This document shows, in pieces, positions 53,736-62,244 of a DNA stretch of 64,000 bases (positions are counted from its first letter, which is position 1; each line of letters opens with the position of its first letter). The notes beneath the pieces were generated by a model. It had not been told where the DNA came from, searched no databases, and saw nothing but the letters and a program-made list of their open reading frames with translations. The translations under genes were made by a program, and so were the position numbers. The DNA comes from Fictibacillus marinisediminis (GTDB lineage Bacteria; Bacillota; Bacilli; Bacillales; Fictibacillaceae), in NCBI RefSeq assembly GCF_023149135.1, contig NZ_JAIWJX010000002.1:2976001-3040000 (forward strand), read 5' to 3'.

Positions 53736-54482
53736 TTACTCCTCTAATCCGCTGTTTTCTTCCCATTCCGGCTGCAGCAGGGAGTTAGTGACAGAAGCCT
53801 TAAGCAGGGCATCGATGAATTTTAATTGGTGGCTCTTCGGAGGGCTTGGATCACTAGCTAATCTGGCAAACCAGGATCCAAAGGTACGCTTATCGACCAC
53901 CTGGACATCACTCCACTTCGGATGGATATCGACATAACCGTTCTGGCATAAAACTGCTTTTTTCAGCTGCAGCCTGTCTTTGAAGGGCTCCAGATAAGGC
54001 TTAAGCACAAAATCCATTCTTTCCAGTGCGATAAAAGGATTGACTACCTTTTTACTCTTCTGTCCATCTTCAGTACGCTTCCAAAAGTGTTTTGTGTCTT
54101 CCTGGTAAATGGCATCTTTCCCCTCCAGCAGAGCGATACACCAGATCGCCCCCGGCCCAGCCAGAATGACTTCCAATTCTACCGGTGCCGCTTTATGCAG
54201 GATAGCTGGTTTGTAAAATAAAAAATAGCTATCCGGAATTTTAGAAGTAAAAAATTGCAGCTGTTCGTCGTTCAAATAGGCTGGGTCCAAATTTGAGAAT
54301 TCTTTAACCGTCGAGCTTGCCCACTTAAGCTGGGAGGTAAAAATCTTTCTTGAAATGGAAGTCTTGTGATTCTTCCCTTCTTCAGCCCGTCTTTTTTTTA
54401 GCGCAACGAATCGGCTCTGGTAGTGATAAAGATTTAATTCATACCGAGACACATAGTCTTCAAGTTTTACGAGCTGAGCCAA
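53736..54482 (-). CDS. ytlQ: YtlQ-like protein
   Basis: 248 residues, soluble, no signal peptide. The middle part (about 100-200: VELEVILAGPGAIWCIALLE, HFWKRTEDGQKSKKVVNP, LCQNGYVD) has an alternating alpha/beta look with charged motifs that recall NERD-type nuclease-related domains, but I cannot confirm catalytic residues. Position between ytlR and ytlP agrees with B. subtilis ytlQ, although a CidA/CidB pair intervenes here. Function unknown. Confidence 0.7.
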   Translation of the reverse strand: MAQLVKLEDYVSRYELNLYHYQSRFVALKKRRAEEGKNHKTSISRKIFTSQLKWASSTVKEFSNLDPAYLNDEQLQFFTSKIPDSYFLFYKPAILHKAAPVELEVILAGPGAIWCIALLEGKDAIYQEDTKHFWKRTEDGQKSKKVVNPFIALERMDFVLKPYLEPFKDRLQLKKAVLCQNGYVDIHPKWSDVQVVDKRTFGSWFARLASDPSPPKSHQLKFIDALLKASVTNSLLQPEWEENSGLEE

Positions 54483-54518
54483 ATGCCATCTCCCTCTCCT
54501 TTTTATATTAAAGTGATT

Positions 54519-55202
54519 CTATAAAAACCATGCCGCAAAAAGCGGCACGAGAACAGAAGCAATAATGCAGCTCAATCCCATTGCCACTGAACTGTATGCA
54601 GCTGTTTCTTCACCGAACTCCATCGCTTTGGATGTGCCGATCGCATGGGATGACGTTCCGATTCCTAATCCCCTGGCCAGGGGAGTCTTCAGCCTCAGCC
54701 AGTTGAACCACCTTGGCGCAAACACGGCACCGGAAATTCCGGCAATAATTACAAAAACAGAAGCAAGTGCAGGTGAGCCATGGGTTAATCGGGCAATCTC
54801 CATCGCAACTGGTGTGGTTACAGATTTCGGAAGCATGGAGAGGATGATCCTTTTGTTCGTTCCGATCGCACTTGCAAAGAGAAAAACAGTAAGAACACCT
54901 ACAAGGGTACCTGTAAATACGCCTGCAATTATGGATACAAGGTGGCGTTTTAAACTTTCTCTGTATAAATACAGAGGATAAGCGAGAGCTACCACACCAG
55001 GTCCGAGCAGCTCTTCAATCCATTTTCCTCCTGCCATGTACTTCTCATAAGGAATATGAGTGATAAGGAGAAGCAGGATCATGACAAACGTCGTCGTCAG
55101 AACAGGGATAAGAAAAGGCGAGTTCCATTTTTCATATACCTTTTTCATAGCGATAAAAAGGAGCACAGTTACGAGAATAAAGATAAGACTAGTCCAAAAC
55201 AT
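54519..55202 (-). CDS. LrgB/CidB family membrane protein
   Basis: Antiholin/holin-associated membrane protein of 227 residues with about 6-7 membrane segments and the family blocks LLGPGVVALAYPLY (about 70), LPKSVTTPVAMEIA (about 128-141) and GIGTSSHAIGTSKA (about 177-190). These proteins work with the small LrgA/CidA partner in murein hydrolase control and in export of pyruvate or related overflow metabolites. The ATG at 55202 follows AAGGAG and overlaps the upstream gene by 14 bases. No dedicated LytTR or LysR regulator is adjacent. Confidence 0.88.
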   Translation of the reverse strand: MFWTSLIFILVTVLLFIAMKKVYEKWNSPFLIPVLTTTFVMILLLLITHIPYEKYMAGGKWIEELLGPGVVALAYPLYLYRESLKRHLVSIIAGVFTGTLVGVLTVFLFASAIGTNKRIILSMLPKSVTTPVAMEIARLTHGSPALASVFVIIAGISGAVFAPRWFNWLRLKTPLARGLGIGTSSHAIGTSKAMEFGEETAAYSSVAMGLSCIIASVLVPLFAAWFL

Positions 55203-55566
55203 TGCTGACAGACTCCTTCTTTGACATGAGACGTTCACTCGACCAGCCTGTGGCAGCTACAACTAAAAATGTAGATACCGCCGTTGCGGCTATGAGCAGC
55301 AGTCCTTTCACGGAAAAAAGGGCTGGATAGTTCATGATTCCTACAGTGACAGGTATAAAGAACAGCGGCAGATAGGCTAGCATAAATTGCGCACCTGAGC
55401 TCACCCAGGTGCTTTTAAATTTCCCTGTACAGAGGGCTATAAACAATAAAATCATTCCGACGACACTTCCCGGAATGAATAAATGCAAGCTTTCTGATAT
55501 CCAAACACCAAGCATATGAAACAAATACAGAACACCAATCTGGAATACAATCACAAAGGCTTTCAA
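55189..55566 (-). CDS. LrgA/CidA family holin-like protein
   Basis: 125 residues with four membrane segments (about 3-22, 28-47, 60-80, 86-108). IPGSVVGMILLFIAL and YLPLFFIPVTVGIM are family motifs. It is the small partner of the LrgB/CidB protein encoded next. Its ATG overlaps the stop of the upstream RNA ligase-like gene (ATGA), so expression is coupled to it; the overlap also joins the next gene. Whether it is CidA- or LrgA-like cannot be decided. Confidence 0.87.
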   Translation of the reverse strand: MKAFVIVFQIGVLYLFHMLGVWISESLHLFIPGSVVGMILLFIALCTGKFKSTWVSSGAQFMLAYLPLFFIPVTVGIMNYPALFSVKGLLLIAATAVSTFLVVAATGWSSERLMSKKESVSNVLD

Positions 55567-56138
55567 TGTTCGTCCTCTCCTTTAAGATTAAACTCTTCGA
55601 TGACTTTATACTTAGGCTTTTTATCCAGGTGAGTTTCGTAAAGCACAATGGAACGAACTTCAAACGTCAGCCCGGCAACCGGATTGATCATGTTTTCATC
55701 AAAAACGCTATTAATGGCAGCATCAGCGTCCCCCCACCTCTTAGCAAGAGTAATATGGGGGGAAAACGGCCTGGTTTCTACCGGAAAGCCCGCTTTCTGG
55801 CATAGGCCGTGTACTGTTTTCTGCAAAGTAAAAAGGCCCGCCTCCTCATCTACTCCGAGCCAGAATATACGGGGCTGGTCCAGCTTGCCGAAAAATCCTG
55901 CTCTTGATACCGTGAGAGAAAAAGATGGAAGATCATGAAGATTCATATGAAACGATTCTTTTAGATTGATAAGCTGATTTTGACTGGTTTGTCCAAGAAA
56001 AGCCAGCGTGAGATGCAGATCCTCTTGATGAACCCATTGTTTAAAAGGAAGCTTTTCTTTGAGCACTTCGGATAATTCACCAATCGTGCTTTTTACATGA
56101 GAAGGAATTGGAACGGCAGCAAAAATATGTCTATTCAT
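55563..56138 (-). CDS. thpR: RNA 2',3'-cyclic phosphodiesterase (2'-5' RNA ligase family)
   Basis: LigT/ThpR-type 2H phosphoesterase of 191 residues. The two HxTx motifs are HLTL (about 42) and HITL (about 125), both intact. It hydrolyses 2',3'-cyclic phosphate ends; the in vivo RNA substrate is unknown. B. subtilis YtlP is the orthologue by position. The ATG at 56138 follows GGAGATGA; an ATG 6 codons upstream has no ribosome site. It overlaps the holin-like gene by 4 bases, an unusual operon partner. Confidence 0.88.
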   Translation of the reverse strand: MNRHIFAAVPIPSHVKSTIGELSEVLKEKLPFKQWVHQEDLHLTLAFLGQTSQNQLINLKESFHMNLHDLPSFSLTVSRAGFFGKLDQPRIFWLGVDEEAGLFTLQKTVHGLCQKAGFPVETRPFSPHITLAKRWGDADAAINSVFDENMINPVAGLTFEVRSIVLYETHLDKKPKYKVIEEFNLKGEDEH

Positions 56139-56285
56139 ACATTCTTTCATCTCCATTAAAAAGGAATTATTCCTATCTTACCAAAAAGCATCACCGTACA
56201 ACCATCCAAAAGCTTTCATGTTTTATTTTAAAAGTTGAATTTGTTATACTTTTTGTAATTAGTTAAAGACAGGGATGTGCAAATT

Positions 56286-57221
56286 ATGAAAGTTGTTCAA
56301 AACATAGCCGAATTAATTGGTGATACTCCTCTTGTCCGATTGAATCATATACCTGACCCAGACGGGGCCTCCGTCTACGTGAAACTCGAATATTATAATC
56401 CAAGCCGGAGCCTAAAGGACCGGGCTGCCTATAACATGCTCATTGAAGCGGAAAAATCAGGTCAATTAAAGCCTGGGGATACGATTATTGAACCGACATC
56501 CGGAAACACGGGAATCGGTCTGGCGATGAACGCGGCAGCCCGAGGATACAAGTCAGTGATCGTTATGCCAGATACAATGACAACCGAAAGAATCAATCTT
56601 CTCAAAGCTTATGGTGCACAAGTCGTTCTCACACCAGGAGATGAAAAGATGCCTGGGGCCATCAATAAGGCAAGAGAACTGCTGGCCGAAAACCCTGAAA
56701 ACAGTTTTATGCCAATGCAGTTCGAAAACGCGGCCAATCCAGATGCCCACCGCACGACCACTGCCGTTGAAATCATTGAGGCGATGCAAGAGCTGAAAAA
56801 GTCCTTGAGCGCCTTCGTTGCTCCTGCCGGCACGGGCGGTACCATTACCGGGACTGGCGAAACACTAAAAGCGGCTTTCCCCGACATGACGGTGCATGTG
56901 GTTGAGCCGGCGGGTTCTCCTGTTTTATCAGGAGGCAAACCAGGCAAGCATAAGCTGGTAGGAACCAGCCCTGGTTTCATACCGTCAATCTTAAATCAGA
57001 ACGTCTATGACGAAATCATAAAAGTAGAGGATGAACCGGCCTATACGACCGTCAGAAGACTCGCTGCAGAAGAAGGCATCCTCGTCGGCCCATCGTCCGG
57101 TGCAGCAGTCTATGGTGCCGTTCAAACCGCCCAAAAGCTTTCCAAGGATGACGTTGTTGTCTGTATCACCTGTGATTCTGGAGAGCGTTATCTATCCAGT
57201 GATTTGTTCCAATTCGAATAA
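56286..57221 (+). CDS. ytkP: cysteine synthase family PLP enzyme (YtkP-like)
   Basis: Beta-replacement PLP enzyme related to O-acetylserine sulfhydrylase; 311 residues. PLP lysine in NPSRSLKDRAAY (about 42), phosphate-handling SGNTGIGLA (about 72), GTGGTITGTG (about 181-190), and SSGAAV (about 263). The variant SRSLKDR in place of the usual GGSVKDR resembles B. subtilis YtkP, whose precise role is unsettled, so cysteine synthesis is likely but not certain. The ATG at 56286 is preferred over GTG at 56277. Confidence 0.87.
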   Translation: MKVVQNIAELIGDTPLVRLNHIPDPDGASVYVKLEYYNPSRSLKDRAAYNMLIEAEKSGQLKPGDTIIEPTSGNTGIGLAMNAAARGYKSVIVMPDTMTTERINLLKAYGAQVVLTPGDEKMPGAINKARELLAENPENSFMPMQFENAANPDAHRTTTAVEIIEAMQELKKSLSAFVAPAGTGGTITGTGETLKAAFPDMTVHVVEPAGSPVLSGGKPGKHKLVGTSPGFIPSILNQNVYDEIIKVEDEPAYTTVRRLAAEEGILVGPSSGAAVYGAVQTAQKLSKDDVVVCITCDSGERYLSSDLFQFE

Positions 57222-57225
57222 AAAG

Positions 57226-57273
57226 AAAAAAGACGGCTCAAGGTCCACATGCAGGATCATGAGCCGCCTTTTT
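57226..57273. terminator. bidirectional terminator, ytkP / MFS gene
   Basis: CGGCTCA / TGAGCCG stem with a 19-base loop, A6 left and T5 right, between convergent genes. Confidence 0.8.
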
Positions 57274-58453
57274 ATACTCCAGAACTGAGCCCAAGCTTCT
57301 TATCTCTGGACTGCAGCCGCATTAATATTCCAATCATAAAGAGGCCTGCAAAAGAAAGAATACCGAAGAAAAGATAGGTGTTAAAGATTGAATACTTTTC
57401 AAAGATCATGCCTCCCAAAAACGTACAGAACCATGAACCGAGTCCATTACCTACGGCAGTATATAAGGAAACCGCTGTAGCCCGCACATCAGAGGGAGTA
57501 TTTTCCCGAATGTATTCCATAGCCGCCGGAATAAACAAACCGACGGAAAAGCCCTGAACAACAGTCGTTAAGAGCACAACAGTGATTGACGGCTGAAAGA
57601 AATAAAAGGTCCATCTTAAACCGGAAACCGCTGCCGCAAACATCATGATTTGGATAACACCATACTTTCTCAGGGCGATGCCCGACAGTTTCATGAATGG
57701 CGCTTCACTGCCGGCTGCAAGCAGGAATGCGATACCCACTCCAGTCAAGGTTCCGCCAATTCCCTGGATATAAAAGCTGAAATAAAAATTGTTCGCAAAG
57801 ATAGGACCAAAAATAAGAAACGTGGTGACTAAAAATACCATATACTTCGGCATTCTAATCAAGGCTGAAAGGCCAGAACGCAAATCCACTTTTAGCATCT
57901 CACCTTCTCTCGGCATGGTTCTAATCAGCAGCAAACAAAGAAGCAAGCTTAGAGCGAAAGAATAAAAGATGATGGAAATGCCCGACATTTCCGATAACTT
58001 CCCCATAATAAATACAGCTACTGCAAAACCAATCGCCCCAAACAGCCGGTAATTCCCGTACTCCTGCTTAGTCTGGTTTACGTAATTCAAAAGAATACTG
58101 TCTGATATCGGTACGATCGCACTTTGAAATAACGCCAGCAGGATCAGTATGATGAACAGCCAACCGTACGTGCCAATAAACAGCACGGCATAGCCGATTA
58201 ATCCCGTAAGAAGAAGCGATACAGCGAGTACATGCTTTGGCTTTTTCGTATAATCTGTAATAATTCCCCACATCGGCTGCGCAAAAATCATCACTATAGG
58301 GCTCAATGACATTAACGTACCGATCTCAGTTCCCGAAAGCCCTGCTTCTTCCTTGAAGTAAATGCCGAGCAAAGGAAACAAGCTTCCAAAGGCAAAGAAA
58401 GTAAATAAATAAAAACATTTCATGCTTAAAGAAGTTCTTTTCTGACTAACCAC
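57272..58453 (-). CDS. MFS transporter (MFS_1-like / PPP family)
   Basis: Twelve-segment major facilitator of 393 residues. The start CFYLFTFFAFGSLFPLLGIYFKEEAGLSGTEIG and the loop MWGIITDYTKKPK (about 66, the MFS GxxxD signature variant) resemble the group annotated as MFS_1-like or phenyl-propionate permease type (B. subtilis YwbF). The substrate is unknown. The GTG start follows GGAGAAGGG. It precedes no obvious partner; the pepV gene lies upstream on the same strand, 53 bases away. Confidence 0.83.
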   Translation of the reverse strand: MVSQKRTSLSMKCFYLFTFFAFGSLFPLLGIYFKEEAGLSGTEIGTLMSLSPIVMIFAQPMWGIITDYTKKPKHVLAVSLLLTGLIGYAVLFIGTYGWLFIILILLALFQSAIVPISDSILLNYVNQTKQEYGNYRLFGAIGFAVAVFIMGKLSEMSGISIIFYSFALSLLLCLLLIRTMPREGEMLKVDLRSGLSALIRMPKYMVFLVTTFLIFGPIFANNFYFSFYIQGIGGTLTGVGIAFLLAAGSEAPFMKLSGIALRKYGVIQIMMFAAAVSGLRWTFYFFQPSITVVLLTTVVQGFSVGLFIPAAMEYIRENTPSDVRATAVSLYTAVGNGLGSWFCTFLGGMIFEKYSIFNTYLFFGILSFAGLFMIGILMRLQSRDKKLGLSSGV

Positions 58454-58506
58454 TTTTGTCCCTTCTCCCCAATCCCTTTTCTCTCAATCAAACGTATGGA
58501 CACAGA

Positions 58507-59907
58507 TTATCTGGCCAATTCATAAATAGCCTGTGCATAAATGGCTGCAGCACTGAATAAATCGTCCAGGAACATATATTCATCTTTTTGGTGAGCAACA
58601 TCTTCCCTCCCAGGAAATAATGCCCCAAACGCCACACCCGCTTCTAATGACCGTGCATATGTCCCGCCTCCGATAGCGATCGGATTACCAGGCTGGCCCG
58701 TTTGTTCTTCATACACCTTTTTTAAAGTCTGGACCAACTCATGATTTTCATCTACAAAATGAGGCTTCGTATGCTTTGTCACCTCTAAGGAAAAACTTTT
58801 TACATCCACCAGTTTTTGAAGTGTATCCAATACCATTTCACCTGAATGCTTGACAGGATACCTTATATTCAGACCGATGGTCCCCCCCGCTTCCCGGCTG
58901 TAATCAAACACCCCTGGATTTACCGTTAAAATTCCGCTAACATTATCCTCTGCCTTAATCCCAAGCTCTTCACCTGAAATGCTTCCAAGATGATCCTTAA
59001 CAAAACCAATGTAGGCTTTTCCCTGTTCATCAAGATCTGCTCCAGCTAAAAATGAAGCAAGCAAGACTCCCGCATTCACACCGAATTCAGGCGTACTTCC
59101 GTGCGCAGACTTCCCGATTAGAGTTAGTATCAGGCCAACATCATTTTTGGAGGAGGACCCAGTTAAATTGCGGCTTTTTAAAAATTGTTGAAAGCTTTCT
59201 TCAAGCTCTTCACTGCCTGAGATCACCGCTTCCGCCTGATCTGGCACCATATTGAGCCTGAGTCCAGAAGAAAAGGATTCAAGCACATTAGGATGCTGGC
59301 AGTTTTCTGCGGCAGCTCCCTGCTTTAAATCAATGTTAAGCATCCCTTTCTCGGCATGGATAATTGGAAAATCGGCATCCGGCGCAAACCCGGATGAAGG
59401 CATTTCTTCATGCTTAAAGTAATGATCCACACAACGCCATAGGCTTTCCTCATCCGTTCCAAGGATCAGCCTGACTCGCTTGGATAAAGGCAGGCCAAGT
59501 TCCTTGATCATCTTCATCCCGTAAAACGCAGCCATCGTTGGACCTTTATCATCAATGGCACCCCTGGCAAAGATCTTACCATCCTTAATTTCTCCTCCGA
59601 ACGGATCCACCGTCCATCCATCACCCTCGGGAACAACATCAAGATGGCACAAAATTCCGATTAATTCTTGTCCTTCTCCTATTTCAATATGGCCGGCAAA
59701 GCCGTCAACATTTTTAGTCTGCATACCCTGTGCATTGCCCAGTTCAAGCATATAATCCAATGCCATTTCAATCCCCGGCCCAAATGGAGCTTTATCAGCG
59801 GCTTTATCTTCCTCCAGCACACTCCTGATCTGCAGCAGGCCTTGTGTATCCTGAAGCAGATTTTCCTTCCTTTTTTCGATTTCTTCTTTCCAATTTACAT
59901 TTTTCAT
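58507..59907 (-). CDS. pepV: dipeptidase PepV (M20 family)
   Basis: Zinc dipeptidase with broad specificity, often acting on beta-Ala dipeptides; 466 residues. M20 motifs: CHLDVVPEGDGW (about 85-96, His), ARGAIDDKGP (about 113-122, bridging Asp), GTDEES (catalytic and metal Glu, about 150-155), FAPDADFP (about 172), and GGGTYARS near 434. A lid domain insertion (about 185-390) is typical. The ATG at 59907 follows AAAGGTGAG; the ORF opens three codons earlier at GTG within the ribosome site. Orthologous to B. subtilis YtjP by position. Confidence 0.92.
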   Translation of the reverse strand: MKNVNWKEEIEKRKENLLQDTQGLLQIRSVLEEDKAADKAPFGPGIEMALDYMLELGNAQGMQTKNVDGFAGHIEIGEGQELIGILCHLDVVPEGDGWTVDPFGGEIKDGKIFARGAIDDKGPTMAAFYGMKMIKELGLPLSKRVRLILGTDEESLWRCVDHYFKHEEMPSSGFAPDADFPIIHAEKGMLNIDLKQGAAAENCQHPNVLESFSSGLRLNMVPDQAEAVISGSEELEESFQQFLKSRNLTGSSSKNDVGLILTLIGKSAHGSTPEFGVNAGVLLASFLAGADLDEQGKAYIGFVKDHLGSISGEELGIKAEDNVSGILTVNPGVFDYSREAGGTIGLNIRYPVKHSGEMVLDTLQKLVDVKSFSLEVTKHTKPHFVDENHELVQTLKKVYEEQTGQPGNPIAIGGGTYARSLEAGVAFGALFPGREDVAHQKDEYMFLDDLFSAAAIYAQAIYELAR

Positions 59908-59916
59908 ACTGCTCAC

Positions 59917-60059
59917 CTTTCTCCATTCAATTCTTATGTATCATCTCATGTTTCAGTCCTACTAGGTACTCGTTCAAACGAAAAACCACTCTTTATTTTA
60001 GCTTATATTACCAAAAAGGTAAAAAAACGCAGAATAATGCCGATATAAAGACTGCTCAT
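59917..60059. other. spacer upstream of pepV, nothing recognised
   Basis: AT-rich intergenic sequence holding presumed pepV promoter elements that I could not pinpoint. It is part of a 467-base gap before ytzE, the rest of which carries the candidate RNA. Confidence 0.3.
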
Positions 60060-60088
60060 TTGCTTTTTTTTCTGAAATAAAGTATAAT
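60060..60088 (+). promoter_or_regulatory. sigma-A promoter of the candidate small RNA
   Basis: TTGCTT, 17 bases, TATAAT (60083-60088). Transcription would begin near 60095. Confidence 0.7.
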
Positions 60089-60094
60089 ATCGCG

Positions 60095-60268
60095 TAAATA
60101 GGAGGTGTGGTTGTTAAAACGTAAACGATGAATGCTTTGTTTTGTTTATTAAACAAGCGGTCATTACATGCTGCGAAGCCGCCAATCACCTGAGAAATAG
60201 AGAGAGAAATCATGATATGAAATCATGGCCAAGCAGCGAAGAACCGGTATGTGGAGTCTTCGCTTTTT
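60095..60268 (+). ncRNA. candidate structured small RNA or leader ending in a terminator
   Basis: About 174 bases from a good sigma-A promoter to an intrinsic terminator (AGCGAAG 60235-60241 / CTTCGCT 60258-60264, then T5). Between are three hairpins: TTGTTT / AAACAA (60142-60156), GCGG / CCGC (60157-60182) and CATGAT / ATCATG (60211-60227). An AGGAGG site (60100-60105) precedes a 6-codon frame (TTG at 60112) whose stop overlaps a 21-codon frame (ATG at 60128). I could not assign a known riboswitch or RNA class. It lies upstream of ytzE on the same strand. Confidence 0.5.
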
Positions 60269-60374
60269 ATTTTAATCTCATATTTAATGAAAATTTAAAC
60301 ATTTTATCATAATAAATTAAAGAACTTTTACTATAATTTATTATGAACGACAATACTGTATAGGGAGTGGTTTT

Positions 60375-60593
60375 TTGAGTCCTTCAACTAACCGTATGTT
60401 GAACCGTGTAAAATCCATGTATCTTTTTATAAAAAGGAAAGGGACTGTTACAACACGAGAATTGGTTGAAGAATTTGGGACTACGCAGCGCACTATCCAG
60501 AGGGATCTAAATGTATTGGCTTATAACAACCTGGTCACCAGCCCGAGCAGAGGCTTGTGGCAAACAACTTCTAAAAAAGTAAAAGTATCTTAA
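60375..60593 (+). CDS. ytzE: YtzE, small DeoR-type helix-turn-helix protein
   Basis: DNA-binding protein of 72 residues consisting of just the DeoR winged-helix domain: KSMYLFIKRKGTVTTRELV, then TTQRTIQRDLNVLAYNNLV as the recognition helix and wing. There is no sensor domain, so it is either a stand-alone repressor or a sporulation-type small regulator; targets are unknown. The start is TTG, following AGGGAGTGG. It matches B. subtilis YtzE next to the rsuA-type gene. Confidence 0.85.
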   Translation: MSPSTNRMLNRVKSMYLFIKRKGTVTTRELVEEFGTTQRTIQRDLNVLAYNNLVTSPSRGLWQTTSKKVKVS

Positions 60594-60680
60594 CTTGGAA
60601 AAGTAAAAAGCACCCCGTTTAAGTCCTCGAGGGCGCTGCAGCCAGACATCACATCTTGTAAAGTGCTTTTCTAATAAGAT

Positions 60681-60710
60681 AACCCCCATCCACATGGAAA
60701 GGGGGTTTTT
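60681..60710 (+). terminator. terminator after ytzE
   Basis: AACCCCC / GGGGGTT with an inner TCC/GGA pairing and T5 on plus. A longer AAAAGCAC / GTGCTTTT pairing (60607-60671) lies between ytzE and it. Confidence 0.75.
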
Positions 60711-60721
60711 GTTTGTTATTC

Positions 60722-61369
60722 TTAAAAAAGCGGCTTTATGTCTTCCTTTTCATTCACTAAGTGGTCCTTGAGCTCAGGCTCAACGATCCACTTCTCTTCC
60801 ACCCAGTTTGGTTCGCCTGCGATCGGCATGTATTTGTTGCCTTCACCTAAAAGCTTTGACCAAAACCCTTCAGCGATCTCAATGGCAACTGCTTTTTTTG
60901 AAATGGTATCAAGGATGACATCTTTAATCTTGCCGATTTTTTCTCCGTCAATGGTTTCAACCGTCCACCCATCAAATATGGAGGAGGCCATGCACTCTAC
61001 AGGCTCTTCGATTTGACGTTCGTTACCCTGGTAGACAATGTCGTCATCAAGTGAAATGATATCGTGCCATGGAATATAATACGTTTCTTTATAATAAGAC
61101 CTTGCAGCGACCGGATAGCCTGTACCGCTCAGCGGTGTGCTTTGTGATCCGATGCCGCTCGTTGCTGCTTGCATGTTCAGCACATTTTTATCAATAGGAT
61201 CAAATGATTCTTCATTTCCGGGATCGGCCGGAACTGTTTCCTCAAACGACAGGTAACAGAGCGAAAAATCATATTTATTCAGAAGAATGCCACTTAAGTC
61301 AATGTTATCTTCCTTTGTTTCTGAGTGCTTGACTTTTTTATCGAGTAAATCGTTAGCTTTTAATAGCAT
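60722..61369 (-). CDS. PRC-barrel domain protein
   Basis: 215 residues with a divergent N-terminal PRC-like region (LLKANDLLDKKV, about 2-60) and a clear second PRC barrel (about 128-200: SIFDGWTVETIDGEKIGKIKDVILDTISKKAVAIEIAEG). PRC barrels bind RNA or proteins in varied contexts; the role of stand-alone Bacillus members is unknown. The ATG follows AAAAAGGAGGAA. Confidence 0.82.
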   Translation of the reverse strand: MLLKANDLLDKKVKHSETKEDNIDLSGILLNKYDFSLCYLSFEETVPADPGNEESFDPIDKNVLNMQAATSGIGSQSTPLSGTGYPVAARSYYKETYYIPWHDIISLDDDIVYQGNERQIEEPVECMASSIFDGWTVETIDGEKIGKIKDVILDTISKKAVAIEIAEGFWSKLLGEGNKYMPIAGEPNWVEEKWIVEPELKDHLVNEKEDIKPLF

Positions 61370-61411
61370 AAAACATTCCTCCTTTTTCTAGCTATTACCC
61401 GATATTTCTTT

Positions 61412-62131
61412 TTAAAAAACCTCTCTCTCCAATAAACGTTCCAGTTCTTCTGCTGTCAGTTCTCTGTATTCTCCGAGCTTCAGCTTCTCATCAAGCTTAA
61501 GTCCTCCCATTTGAATGCGCTTTAAATAGGTGACTTTTTTCCCGACCGCTTCAAACATTCTTTTCACCTGATGAAATTTCCCTTCTGTAATGATAAGCTC
61601 AATTTCTGACACCTCTCCAGAATGAAGGATAGAAAGAGCTCCAGGCTTGGTCTTGTATCCATCTTCAAGAGTTACTCCATCATTGAACGCATCCACATCT
61701 TCCTGTGTTACAACCCCTTCAATTTTCGCATAATAGGTTTTAGGTACATGCTTTTTGGGGGATAAAAGCGAATGGGACAATTGTCCGTCGTTCGTTAGTA
61801 TGAGGAGACCTTCTGTATCTTTATCCAGGCGGCCGACAGGAAAAGGTGAAAGAATTTGATCCTGCTCCTCCAAAAGATCGATGACCGTCTCCTGTACGTG
61901 ATCCTCCGTTGCCGATATCACCCCAGGCGGTTTATTCATCATGAGGTAAATGGTATCTTTAAAGACCACTTCTTCTCCGTGTACAGTAACCTTCTGCATT
62001 TCAGGATTCACTTTTGTCTTGCTGTCTTTCACAGGTATTCCGTCCACGAGGACAGCACCCTTCTTTAGCAGCTGTTTCACTTCTTTTCTGGTTCCGAATC
62101 CCATATTGGCTAATAATTTATCGATTCTCAT
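61412..62131 (-). CDS. rsuA: RsuA-family 16S rRNA pseudouridine synthase (YtzG)
   Basis: 239 residues: an N-terminal S4 domain (about 1-60, MRIDKLLANMGFGTRKEVKQ) and the RsuA/RluB catalytic domain with GRLDKDTEGLLILTND (catalytic Asp, about 103) and EGKFHQVKRMFEAVG near 187. Target is probably pseudouridine 516 equivalent in 16S rRNA. The ATG at 62131 gives the family start; its best ribosome site (GAGGT) is 11 bases away, and an ATG 6 codons upstream is an alternative. Confidence 0.92.
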   Translation of the reverse strand: MRIDKLLANMGFGTRKEVKQLLKKGAVLVDGIPVKDSKTKVNPEMQKVTVHGEEVVFKDTIYLMMNKPPGVISATEDHVQETVIDLLEEQDQILSPFPVGRLDKDTEGLLILTNDGQLSHSLLSPKKHVPKTYYAKIEGVVTQEDVDAFNDGVTLEDGYKTKPGALSILHSGEVSEIELIITEGKFHQVKRMFEAVGKKVTYLKRIQMGGLKLDEKLKLGEYRELTAEELERLLEREVF

Positions 62132-62244
62132 TTTTTTCTTGGACCTCATTTCTTTTTATAAGTATATTTTCCTATAAATTTACAAAATTTTGCTTTATAA
62201 TTAGTAAACGCGGGTATTTTAGTACTATAGGAGGAGATTGTTAG

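Noticed and set aside
60112..60193. Two tiny overlapping frames as real peptides
   Set aside because: Only 6 and 21 codons, the first with TTG; kept as part of the candidate RNA rather than listed as genes.
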